From contig NZ_JAPEOR010000007.1 of NCBI RefSeq assembly GCF_026341125.1, forward strand, positions 11,741 to 75,740: a stretch of DNA of 64,000 bases, given 5' to 3'. The first letter of the stretch is position 1. Every line of letters starts with the position of its first letter. The stretch is from Streptomyces sp. NBC_01142 (GTDB lineage: Bacteria; Actinomycetota; Actinomycetes; Streptomycetales; Streptomycetaceae). The notes beneath the pieces were generated by a model. That model had not been told where the DNA came from, searched no databases, and saw nothing but the letters and a program-made list of their open reading frames with translations. Below are positions 24,244-31,988 of this stretch, piece by piece. The translations under genes were made by a program, and so were the position numbers.

Positions 24244-25299
24244 TCATTCGGCAGGGCGTACCGCGGGGCGCGAGGGGGTCCAGTGGAGCTCTTCGGTGTG
24301 CGGGTCACAGGCCCACGCTTTGATCGTCCCGGCCGTGACGAGCTGATCGAGCAGTGGGCTGAGGTCTGCGGGTGTGGTGCCGCATGCGCGGCTGAGTCGG
24401 TCGGTTTCAACGCCGGTGCGTGCGTGGGCGGGGGAGCGGTGTGCCCCGAGGGCCAGTGCGGTCAGCCGTGCACTGGCGGGCAGCATTCTCAGCGGTGCTG
24501 CGGAGGTGACGCGTAGTGCCCAGTCGGCGGCCCGGAGACGGTCAGGTCGGCCGGGCGCCCGGCTGAGGGCGTCGACCAGCTGGGCGGTGAAGGTTTGGTC
24601 GTGCGCGCAGCCGGTGCTCTGCTGCGACCCAAGGTGGAACCAGCGGTGGCGTTCCAACTCATGCCAGGGCGTGGGGTCGTGGGCCAGGCGCATGCTGCGC
24701 AGGAGTCCGGCGGGGAGACGTACCTGCCCGCGGTGGTCGGCGCGCAACGCACACTGCACGGCCAGCAGCCGGGCTTCGGGGCTGGTGCCGGTGGGGAGTG
24801 CGGATGCGAGGTAGCTGAGCATGTCCTGGACGCGGACCTGCTCGGACGGGCCACGTTGCCGCCTGGCGCGCCTCCGGCCCTGGCCTGGTTCGTCTTCTGG
24901 CAGATGCTGCGTCGACTGGGCAGCGAGAGCGGTGTCAGGGACGACGGCTGCGTGGGGGGTGGCGGCGGCGCATGAGGCGCAGATGTCGGCCAGGCGCCAG
25001 ATGCGACCGCCCTGTTCGCGGGTGAGGACGAGCAGGATGGGTCCGGTGCAGCCGCGGTGGCGGGGGTGCCAGCGGCAGCCGCGTTCGTGGCACTGGCAGG
25101 TGCGCAGATGGGGAGGAAGGGCGTCGCTGCGGGCGTGCCGGGCCAGGTGCGCCAGGGCTGTGGGCCGTGCCGCGGTTGCCTGCAGGGCTTGGCCGCCGGG
25201 TGAGCAGCGGGGGCAGTAGAGCACTGGTCCGCCGCGTTGGGGGCGCAGTTCCACCGTCCAGGTGCGGGGCACCGGGGGGTGCATGGTGCACAGCCTCAT
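24244..25299 (-). CDS. Zinc-cluster hypothetical protein
   Basis: A 351-aa protein, family not recognised. The N-terminal third is rich in Cys and His: YCPRCSPGG, then CQCHERGCRWHPRHRGC, then ADICASCAAA, which is likely one or two structural zinc sites. The middle is basic (GQGRRRARRQRGPSEQVRV). The C-terminal third is helical and ends in a segment resembling a winged helix (GVETDRLSRACGTTPADLSPLLDQL). ATG 25299 was chosen because AGGAGGAA stands about 11 bases before it; the open frame to 25515 crosses the operator repeats. It is divergent from the XRE gene, and the pair probably shares the 17-bp repeats between them. Confidence 0.5.
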   Translation of the reverse strand: MRLCTMHPPVPRTWTVELRPQRGGPVLYCPRCSPGGQALQATAARPTALAHLARHARSDALPPHLRTCQCHERGCRWHPRHRGCTGPILLVLTREQGGRIWRLADICASCAAATPHAAVVPDTALAAQSTQHLPEDEPGQGRRRARRQRGPSEQVRVQDMLSYLASALPTGTSPEARLLAVQCALRADHRGQVRLPAGLLRSMRLAHDPTPWHELERHRWFHLGSQQSTGCAHDQTFTAQLVDALSRAPGRPDRLRAADWALRVTSAAPLRMLPASARLTALALGAHRSPAHARTGVETDRLSRACGTTPADLSPLLDQLVTAGTIKAWACDPHTEELHWTPSRPAVRPAE

Positions 25300-25386
25300 G
25301 GGGCGCGCGTTCCTCCTGACTTCGGCGCGGGGCCAGAGCCCGCTTCCCGCCGACCCGACGAGGGGAGCGGTGTTGGCCGCACCGTA

Positions 25387-25469
25387 GTGCAGACCTCTGC
25401 CCTGCCGCTGGGCGTGGCCACCTGCGGAAATAGGGCAGAGGTCTGCACTGACAGGGCAGGTGTCTGCAC
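25387..25469. promoter_or_regulatory. Three 17-bp operator-like repeats
   Basis: AGGGCAGAGGTCTGCAC at 25432-25448 is the exact reverse complement of 25387-25403. A third copy with two mismatches stands at 25453-25469 in the same direction as the second. The array sits in the divergent promoter region between the zinc-cluster gene and the XRE regulator gene, 15 bases before the preferred XRE start. This is the normal layout of an autoregulated operator. Confidence 0.6.
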
Positions 25470-25483
25470 CGTCGGATGGTGGG

Positions 25484-25747
25484 GTGACGATCTTCCCGCC
25501 CGACCCGAACCTCACCGCGCTGCGTCTGGAGCTGGCGCGGCTGAGGAGCGAGCGCGGCTGGACCTATGACGAACTGGCTAGCCGCAGCGGCCTGGCCAGG
25601 CGCACTCTCATCGAAATCGAGCAGGGCCGCACCATCGGATCTCTCAAGACCTGGCACGCCCTCGCCCACGCCCTCAGCGTGCCCGTCGACCACCTCTTCA
25701 GCACCCTCTGCGACGGTCACACACCCCCAGCCGAAGCAGCCGATTAG
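25484..25747 (+). CDS. XRE-family transcriptional regulator
   Basis: A small one-domain DNA-binding protein (87 aa from GTG 25484). The helix-turn-helix is canonical: LRSERGWTYDELASRSGLAR, then RTLIEIEQG, followed by TWHALAHALSVPVDHLFSTL. The open frame extends to 25460, inside the third operator-like repeat; the GTG at 25484 leaves the repeats outside the gene and has GGATGGTGG before it. It most likely binds the 17-bp repeats and represses itself and the divergent gene. Confidence 0.75.
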   Translation: MTIFPPDPNLTALRLELARLRSERGWTYDELASRSGLARRTLIEIEQGRTIGSLKTWHALAHALSVPVDHLFSTLCDGHTPPAEAAD

Positions 25748-25906
25748 CCCCGGTTGTACTGCTCTCGACGGATCACCCGATCCGGTCACCGGCATCGCGC
25801 GCACGTGCGATGGATCGCGCACCAGTTCCCGCAGATTGGGTCGTTCGTGGGACGTTGACGGCGCGGGCGCCGTGCCTGCGGCGCGTCGCCTGTCACCTTC
25901 GCGGCC

Positions 25907-26770
25907 ATGTGTTCCCTCACCACCCCGTCCGGCCATCGCTGGGACGGCACCCCCACGACGCCCCGACGCCTGCGTTCCCTGCGGGTTGCCGCGGACAGCC
26001 CCAGCCGGCTCCTGCGCACCGCCCAGGCTCAACGCTGCCGTGACTGCGGCAACCGCATCGACTGGTACACCCGCTCCCATGGGCGACCCGTCGGCCTGCA
26101 TCCGCAGGAGCTCGATGCAGCCGCGGTCCCGGTCTCCTGCCGCTGGCACGTCGACTCCGGCATCGCGCACGCCGCGGGCGACGGCACCCGGTGGTGCCGT
26201 ATCCCGCACTCCGTCCTGTGCCCCGCACGTGAGCCCACCGAGCTGCTGACGCCGCAACTGGCCGAACTGCGCCGCCGCCTCGCGGTGGGCACCCGCCGCC
26301 TGCTCGACTCCGGCGCCCTCACTCCGCCCTCGCCCAGTGACCCGCCAGCAGCGGAAGTGCCGGTGTGCCGGCCGGCCCGGCCCGTGCTGCAGATCCTGTA
26401 TGGCCGCTATCTCGCTGCCCGCCCGGTCGATGACATCCAGTGCGTCGCCCAGACCCGCCTGCGCCACCGCTGCCCCCACCGAATCCTTGCTCCGGACGCA
26501 CCCGCAGGGGTCTGGAGGCTCATGCCCGCCACCGCCGCCCGCGGACAACTGGCCCTGTCCGCAGCCGACATGGCCGTCTACGACCTCACCCACGTGCCCT
26601 ATGCGGAGCAGCTGCGCTGGCGCACCCAGCGCTGCCCCTCCCACGCTGGCACCTCTGCCGCGCCCGACCTGACGCTCGCAGACTGGGAGGTCTTCGACCC
26701 GCTGTTCCACCACCAGCACATCCACGCCCGCCTCCCCGCCACCGCCCAAGGCCGCCGGGAACGGCCGTGA
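25907..26770 (+). CDS. DUF6083-like protein
   Basis: A 287-aa protein. The N-terminal half fits my memory of DUF6083 of actinomycetes: RCRDCGNRIDWYTR, GLHPQELDAAAVPVSCRWHV, GTRWCRIPHSVLCPARE. This gives a small Cys-rich fold. The C-terminal half holds LRHRCPHRI, VYDLTHVPYAEQLRWRTQRC and PDLTLADWEVFDPLFHHQH. Biochemical role unknown. It is encoded 160 bases after the XRE gene and 127 bases before a two-gene helicase operon, all in the same direction. Confidence 0.55.
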   Translation: MCSLTTPSGHRWDGTPTTPRRLRSLRVAADSPSRLLRTAQAQRCRDCGNRIDWYTRSHGRPVGLHPQELDAAAVPVSCRWHVDSGIAHAAGDGTRWCRIPHSVLCPAREPTELLTPQLAELRRRLAVGTRRLLDSGALTPPSPSDPPAAEVPVCRPARPVLQILYGRYLAARPVDDIQCVAQTRLRHRCPHRILAPDAPAGVWRLMPATAARGQLALSAADMAVYDLTHVPYAEQLRWRTQRCPSHAGTSAAPDLTLADWEVFDPLFHHQHIHARLPATAQGRRERP

Positions 26771-26897
26771 ACGCAGCCTCCAGCCAGGGCACCTGGCCGG
26801 GTGAGGCGCTCTCCACCGGCGGGACAGCGCCCGTCCGACGCCGCTGTCCGCCACCGGCAGAGGGAGCAGTCCTTGCATACGCCACGGAGGCGTGACC

Positions 26898-27371
26898 ATG
26901 CCGCACCACGCTCTTGAGATCACCCTGACCCGGCCCGCCACGCAAGCTGAACTCGCCCGTGCTGTACGCATCATGCCGCTCGCCGCCAACTGTGACCGCA
27001 CCCGTCTGATGACCGTGGCGAAGGCGAAGAACCCCGACCGGGCCCTGAGCCGCGCCCACCACCGCCTCAAATCACTGCTGCCCCTCGACGTTCTCACCAC
27101 CCACTACCCGGACACCGAGGGCAGCGTCCTTCTCGCCATCAATTTCAGCTCCACCGCCGACGCCTTCATCCGCCGTGCCGCCGAGCAGGCGGCCCAAAGC
27201 CCCCGCGTCTTCCTCCAGCAGACCATCCACCACGCCCTGGCACACCACGCCCGTCAGGAAGCCGCGCGCCTCGACCACGCCCTGAGGGCCCTGCTGGCCC
27301 ACACCAGCCCAGACCAGCTCCTGGCGGCCGTCGGCCGCACCCTCACCCACTCTGGAACGCGACAGTGCTGA
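26898..27371 (+). CDS. Hypothetical protein upstream of UvrD-like helicase
   Basis: A 157-aa soluble protein with the ATG at 26898 seven bases after GGAGG; the open frame starts two codons earlier at 26892. It is mostly helical (LSRAHHRLKSLLPLDVL, FIRRAAEQAAQSPRVFLQQT) and has no known motif. Its last seven bases overlap the start of the helicase gene, so the two proteins are co-translated and may act together. Confidence 0.55.
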   Translation: MPHHALEITLTRPATQAELARAVRIMPLAANCDRTRLMTVAKAKNPDRALSRAHHRLKSLLPLDVLTTHYPDTEGSVLLAINFSSTADAFIRRAAEQAAQSPRVFLQQTIHHALAHHARQEAARLDHALRALLAHTSPDQLLAAVGRTLTHSGTRQC

Positions 27372-28852
27372 ATCCGACCGATGAACAGACCGCGGCCGCG
27401 GACGCCTTCCGCGCCGGCGACCACCTGGCCCTCCAGGCTGGCGCCGGAACGGGCAAGACCAGCACCCTCGTCCTGCTCGCTTCTGCCACCCGGCGCCGCG
27501 GGCGCTACATCGCCTTCAACAAAGCCATCGCCAACGATGCCGCCGCCCGCTTCCCCGCCACCGTGACGTGCAAGACCGCCCACGCTCTCGCATTCGCCGC
27601 GATCGGCCACCGCTACGCCCGCCGCCTGAACGGGCCCCGTCAGGCTGGCTGGAAGACCGGTATGGCCCTCGGCATCACCAAAGCTGTCCGTATCGGCGAA
27701 CGCGACGTGACGCCCAAGGCCCTGTCCAACGCCGTGCTGCGCACAGTGGCCCGCTTCTGCCACTCCGCCGACCGCACGCTCACCCGACATCACGTCCCGC
27801 GCCTGCGCGGACTCGACGACAAAGACCTGCACACCCAATTAGCCCAGGTGGTGCTGCCGTTCGCCCAGAAGGCCTGGGCCGACCTCCAGCACCCCGACGA
27901 CGGCGTCGTGCGCTTCGACCACGACCACTACCTGAAGATCTGGGCCCTGTCGGACCCGAAGATCGACGCCGACTTCCTCCTCCTCGACGAAGCACAGGAC
28001 ACCAACCCAGTCCTCGAACAGGTCTTCACGGCCCAACGCGCCCACGCCCAGCTGGTGATGGTCGGCGACTCGGCCCAGGCCATCTACGGCTGGCGCGGCG
28101 CCCGCGACGTCATGGCCGGCTTCGACGGCCACGCCCTGTCCCTGTCGCAGTCCTTCCGCTTCGGCCCCCGCCTCGCCGACGAGGCCAACCGATGGCTCAC
28201 GATCGCCGACGCCCCGATCCGCCTCGCGGGCACCGACGCGATCTCCACCTCACTCGCCCCCGTTGAGGACCCCGACGCGGTGCTGTGCCGGACCAACATC
28301 GGCGCCATGACCGAAGTCATGACCTATCTCGCCGCCGGCCAACGCGTGGCACTGGCCGGGGGAGGGGAGAGCCTGCGCGCCCTGGCCACCGCTGCCCGAG
28401 ACCTAAAAGAAGGACGCCGTACCTGGCACCCCGAACTCCTCCTCTTCGCCTCCTGGGGCGAACTGCAGGACTACGCCGAACACGACCCCGCGGGCGGCGA
28501 TCTGAAGCCGTTCGTCGACCTCATCGACCAGCACGGCCCGGACGTAGTCCTCGCCGCCGTCGACCAACTCACCCCCGAGACACACGCCGACGTCACCGTC
28601 TCCACCGCCCACCGCGCCAAAGGCCGTGAATGGGGGACCGTCAAAATCGCCGACGACTTCACCCCGCCCAAGGACACCGATCAGCAGGACGCCAACGGCC
28701 GCCCGATTCCCGGCCCGGTCGACGACAGCGAAGCGCGTCTCGCCTACGTCGCCGTCACCCGTACCCGCGGATGCCTGGACCTCGGAGGCCTGTCCTGGAT
28801 CCACAACCACCCCGACGGAAACCCGTCACTCTTCCCGAACCCTGCATCGTGA
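27365..28852 (+). CDS. UvrD/PcrA-like SF1 DNA helicase
   Basis: A 495-aa superfamily 1 helicase, shorter than full UvrD (about 720 aa). All core motifs are seen: motif I GAGTGKT (residues 26-32), motif II LLLDEAQD, motif III/IV GDSAQAIYGWRGA, motif IV-like SQSFRFG, motif V STAHRAKGREW and motif VI YVAVTRTRGCLDLG. The accessory 1B/2B domains look reduced. ATP-driven 3' to 5' unwinding is expected. The gene starts with GTG inside the end of the 157-aa protein gene. The role may be in repair or replication of the replicon. Confidence 0.8.
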   Translation: MLNPTDEQTAAADAFRAGDHLALQAGAGTGKTSTLVLLASATRRRGRYIAFNKAIANDAAARFPATVTCKTAHALAFAAIGHRYARRLNGPRQAGWKTGMALGITKAVRIGERDVTPKALSNAVLRTVARFCHSADRTLTRHHVPRLRGLDDKDLHTQLAQVVLPFAQKAWADLQHPDDGVVRFDHDHYLKIWALSDPKIDADFLLLDEAQDTNPVLEQVFTAQRAHAQLVMVGDSAQAIYGWRGARDVMAGFDGHALSLSQSFRFGPRLADEANRWLTIADAPIRLAGTDAISTSLAPVEDPDAVLCRTNIGAMTEVMTYLAAGQRVALAGGGESLRALATAARDLKEGRRTWHPELLLFASWGELQDYAEHDPAGGDLKPFVDLIDQHGPDVVLAAVDQLTPETHADVTVSTAHRAKGREWGTVKIADDFTPPKDTDQQDANGRPIPGPVDDSEARLAYVAVTRTRGCLDLGGLSWIHNHPDGNPSLFPNPAS

Positions 28853-28939
28853 CTTTCCATCGCAAGGCGAACGAAGAGCTGACCGTCGACGAGTTGGACG
28901 GTGCGCCCGACGCATCCGGCCGACCTCTTGCCAGAGTAT

Positions 28940-28952
28940 TGCGATCATCGCA
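28940..28952. promoter_or_regulatory. Small palindrome before a regulator-like gene
   Basis: TGCGATCATCGCA is a 6-bp inverted repeat with a one-base centre, ending two bases before ATG 28955. No Shine-Dalgarno sequence is present, so a leaderless transcript with an operator at its start is possible. Confidence 0.25.
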
Positions 28953-28954
28953 TC

Positions 28955-29347
28955 ATGCATCTCATCGACGAACTCGCCGCCCTGCGCAGTCCCATGCCCA
29001 AGCCGGGCAGTGTCACGCCGGCCGACTGCTACGACGACGCGTGTGAACAGACCGAGCAGCAGCGCAAGGACGACGCCCTCCACCTCGAGGCGGCAAGCGA
29101 CGGCCTGGAGATGGACCCTCTGCTGCTGGCGCTGAACGATGCCCGGGCGCAGAGGGAGTCGGCGGACGCCCGTATCCGCCGACTGCTCGCCTACGGACGG
29201 GAGTTCCACGGCGCCCGCCCCTACCGACTCGAGGATCTCGCCCGGGCCGCCGGGTACACGGTCTCCGGCGTGCGCACCGCGTACGCCGAGGACGAGATCA
29301 GCGATGTGGCCGCGGAGATCAACCGCAATCCGAACCGCTCGGTCTAG
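28955..29347 (+). CDS. Hypothetical regulator-like protein, 130 aa
   Basis: From ATG 28955 the protein reads MHLIDELAALRSPMP..., with an acidic, coiled middle (LLLALNDARAQRESADARIR). The C-terminal segment looks like a helix-turn-helix (YRLEDLARAAGYTVSGVRTA, then YAEDEISDVAAEI). An alternative GTG start at 28901 would add 18 residues. It follows the helicase gene by about 100 bases. Likely DNA-binding, but the family is not recognised. Confidence 0.5.
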   Translation: MHLIDELAALRSPMPKPGSVTPADCYDDACEQTEQQRKDDALHLEAASDGLEMDPLLLALNDARAQRESADARIRRLLAYGREFHGARPYRLEDLARAAGYTVSGVRTAYAEDEISDVAAEINRNPNRSV

Positions 29348-29618
29348 TCAGACGACACCGCCGACCACCTGGCCCGGCTCATCACACGTAGCGACGGCAC
29401 GGCTGGGGAACCGGCACGGGTCTGGGCCGACTTCGACCGGCAGCGGGCACCATTCCATCAGCCCTGCGCGGTGAGCTGCCGCTCCCAGCCCTCCTCCAAC
29501 ATCCAGGCGACGGAACCGACCCTCGCCAGCGCCTCGTCCGCCATCTCGTCGTCGAAAGTCCATGCGCACGGTTGCTCGTGCTCGACACTGTCAATAACGT
29601 CCGTCAGTTTTAGAGCTA

Positions 29619-30495
29619 AGGCTTGTCCCGTAAATGATCTTGGGTGGGTGCGGGCGTGGCTGGTGGCCGGTCCGGCCGCCCGCCTATCCGGCGAGGTTGA
29701 GGTTGTGGAGGCGGGCGATTCCGAGCATGGCGTGGTGGACGCCATCGCCCTTGAGGCGGCAGTCGCGGAGGATCTTCCAGGTCTTCATGCGGGCAAAAAC
29801 GTGCTCCACGCGGGCGCGAACCTGTTTGTGGGACTTGTTGTGGGCCTGCTTCCAGTCAGGCAGTTCTTCACCTTTGCGCCGACGGTGTGGCATGACGAGT
29901 CCGGTGCCCGGATAGCCGCCGTCGGCGATCGTCATGGCCTTGCCGACGGCGGCCTTCGCGCCGGACTCCTCCCACGCCCTGCAGTCGTTGCGGTTGCCGG
30001 GCAAGGGCCGGCCGACCACGACGACCAGGCGGGTATCGGCGTCGATGACGACCTGGTGGTTCGTGGAGTACCGGTAGTTCTTGGACTGCTCGGCGATGCT
30101 GTGGTCGCGGGTGGGCACCAGGGTGCCGTCCACGATGAGCACGGTGTCCTTGCGGAACCGTTTGCGGGGCTGGAGCGCCAGCGACGGGCCGAGGTGGTCG
30201 ATGATGCGGTCCGCCGCGGACTTCGATACACCGAAGAGCGGAGCGAGTTGGCGCATTGTCAGGTTCGTGCGCCAGTAGGCCGCGACGAGCAGAACCCGGT
30301 CCTCCAGCGGAAGTCCCCACGGGCGGCCCTTACGGACCGGATCTGCACCTTCGCGGCGCAGTGCGGTCACCAACCTGCCGAAGGAACGCGGGCTCAGCCC
30401 GGTGAACGGGGCTATCCAGGACGGCTCCGACGCCGTGATCACACCAGACACCCGAAGATCATCTCACCCGTGACCAGCAGTTACGGGACAAGTCT
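29619..30495 (-). mobile_element. IS5-family insertion sequence, 877 bp
   Basis: Ends are near-perfect inverted repeats: AGGCTTGTCCCGTAA at the left and, reversed, AGACTTGTCCCGTAA at the right. They are flanked by a TA target duplication (29617-29618 and 30496-30497). It contains one intact transposase gene. Removing the element and one TA restores an open frame across the site, which confirms the boundaries to the base. Confidence 0.85.
29684..30451 (-). CDS. IS5-family DDE transposase
   Basis: The 255-aa transposase of the surrounding element. An N-terminal helix-turn-helix region (LPLEDRVLLVAAYWRTNLTM, RQLAPLFGVSKSAADRII) is followed by the DDE_Tnp_4-type catalytic core: D in LIVDGTLVPTRD, D in TIADGGYPGTG and E in RARVEHVFARMKTWKILRD. 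Frame, length and catalytic residues are intact, so the element may still move. Confidence 0.88.
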   Translation of the reverse strand: MSGVITASEPSWIAPFTGLSPRSFGRLVTALRREGADPVRKGRPWGLPLEDRVLLVAAYWRTNLTMRQLAPLFGVSKSAADRIIDHLGPSLALQPRKRFRKDTVLIVDGTLVPTRDHSIAEQSKNYRYSTNHQVVIDADTRLVVVVGRPLPGNRNDCRAWEESGAKAAVGKAMTIADGGYPGTGLVMPHRRRKGEELPDWKQAHNKSHKQVRARVEHVFARMKTWKILRDCRLKGDGVHHAMLGIARLHNLNLAG

Positions 30496-30549
30496 TAGGG
30501 GGAGATCGAGAGCGCGGTAGTCCCCGACCGGGGAGATCGCCGATGTCAC

Positions 30550-31244
30550 GGTTCAAGGCACGCAGCGCAACGGCACACATGTGTAAGTGCGAAGTCTGTT
30601 CCAACTGCCCGACGTCCTGCCGGATGGACACTCCGCGAGAACGCCGCCGAGCGGGGATGCGGTCTGAGGAGTGAGGGTGTGAAAATGGAAGGGTCTGCTG
30701 AAGGTAGCCGCCGCTTTAGGGCCAGCTCGTGTACGCATCGACGTGCCGCGGCCGCGGGCGGGGCCGCTCAGTGCCCTGTACGGGTTGCGGTTGCAGGGCA
30801 GCAGGGCGTCTGGCCCTTGTAGACCTGCAGGGCCGCGGGTCGGTCGCCAGGGCGCGGAGGTGGGTTCGGGTGGCGCAGCCGCTGGTGTGGCGGATGTTCG
30901 TAGCCGCGGGCGGCGGTGAATGCAGCGATCCGTACGGGGCCGCTGATGCCTACTCTTACCACGCGGTGGTGCTCGCCGACTTCGGCGAACGTGTCGGCCA
31001 GTGCCAATTGCCGGTCAAAGTCGAGGACGTGAGCCTGTCCTGCTTGGTGCGCCCGTAGTAGGAGGCGGCGAGGGTGCGGCGGAGCCTGGTGCCCGCCGAG
31101 CGAGCAGCCACCCCGTTCGTGCTGCACGATTTCCACCGGTATGCATAGCCTGGGAGAGAAGGCGTTGCGACGGGTTCCGGCGGGAACTTATCCGGCTGCG
31201 ATTCAGCCGATGATCCAGTACAGCCGCTTTCGGAGATGATCGAG
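30550..31244. other. Gene-free stretch before the defence island
   Basis: About 700 bases with overlapping GC-rich frames on both strands (for example 30729-31058 forward and 30768-31136 reverse). Neither has a ribosome site, a clear start or a recognised motif. The sequence just before 31245 carries GGAG, the ribosome site of the TPR gene. I see no RNA gene here. Confidence 0.4.
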
Positions 31245-31988
31245 ATGAGCGGCAGCAGTGCGCATACCGATCAATTGCTTTCCACTCTTGAGGCTGCTGC
31301 CGAGAAATTTACGCAAGCAGGCGACCGAGGCAAGGAAGCTGCGGTCCGGTTCGACCTCGGCAGATATCTGTTTCAACTGGACCGTGGCGGCGCGGCCTTC
31401 GAGCAACTCCGCCGCGCGGCGGAAATCTTGGAGCAGGAGGGGCTCACGGCCCCGGCGGCCCAAGCGCTTCTAGGCTGCGGGCATGCTCTGACGACCGAGG
31501 GGCGACACGAGGACAGTCTCCCGTGGTTCGACCGGGCCATCGGCCAATTCGCTCGTTGCCAGGACAAAGCCGGGGAGCTGGAGGCCTCGGCGGCCAAGCT
31601 CGAAGCGTTGGCCGACCTGAACCGGTGGTCCCACACCAATCTGAGCAACGAGATCATCGCTGCAACCGATCACAAGGACAGCTTGCGGCTGCTCACGTTC
31701 CGGTTGGTGGCCTTCCGGTATCAGACGCAGGCACGGCTGGCGGCAGGGGACCCAGTGGGATCCGTTGGCCCGGCACGGCAAGCAGCGGACGCCGCCAGCC
31801 GACTGGGAGACCCTCACACTGAGGCGACCTTCCGGCTAGCCCTCGCCCACAATCTTCGGATTCTGAAGGAAATGGCACTAGCGGCCGAGGAGTACGAGCA
31901 GGTGCTGGCCGTGGTGCGTGATCTGCCTGGTGCTGACGACCTCGAAAGAGAGGCACTGAAGGGCTTGGAGGCGACGCTGGATGACTAG
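31245..31988 (+). CDS. TPR-repeat protein of the CHAT module
   Basis: A 247-aa all-helical protein built of TPR-like repeats (AAEKFTQAGDRGKEAAVRFD, ALLGCGHALTTEGRHEDSLP, ATFRLALAHNLRILKEMALA). Such solenoids bind peptides or partner proteins and often sense a trigger or hold a protease inactive. ATG 31245 has GGAG nine bases upstream; the in-frame ATG at 31236 overlaps that site. The last eight bases overlap the start of the CHAT protease gene (ATGACTAG), so the two are made together. Likely a regulatory or sensor subunit for the CHAT protein. Confidence 0.65.
   Translation: MSGSSAHTDQLLSTLEAAAEKFTQAGDRGKEAAVRFDLGRYLFQLDRGGAAFEQLRRAAEILEQEGLTAPAAQALLGCGHALTTEGRHEDSLPWFDRAIGQFARCQDKAGELEASAAKLEALADLNRWSHTNLSNEIIAATDHKDSLRLLTFRLVAFRYQTQARLAAGDPVGSVGPARQAADAASRLGDPHTEATFRLALAHNLRILKEMALAAEEYEQVLAVVRDLPGADDLEREALKGLEATLDD

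Larger units (their letters stand above)
29458..30549 (-). pseudogene. 70-aa gene interrupted by the IS5-family element
   Basis: Bases 30549-30498 followed directly by 29618-29458 read as one uninterrupted frame of 71 codons: GTG start, T-S-A-I-S-P-V-G-D-Y-R-A-L-D-L-P-L, then across the junction A-L-K-L-T-D-V-I-D-S-V, ending V-A-W-M-L-E-E-G-W-E-R-Q-L-T-A-Q-G-stop. The insertion removed nothing and duplicated the dinucleotide TA. The original product is a small acidic protein of unknown function. Note that this feature spans the inserted element. Confidence 0.65.

Noticed and set aside
24935..27100. A 721-codon minus-strand frame
   Set aside because: It crosses the operator repeats, the XRE gene and the DUF6083 gene; it has no recognisable domain and no ribosome site.
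30729..31136. Overlapping forward and reverse frames of about 110-120 codons
   Set aside because: Neither has a ribosome site, a known motif or a credible boundary; left as a gene-free stretch.
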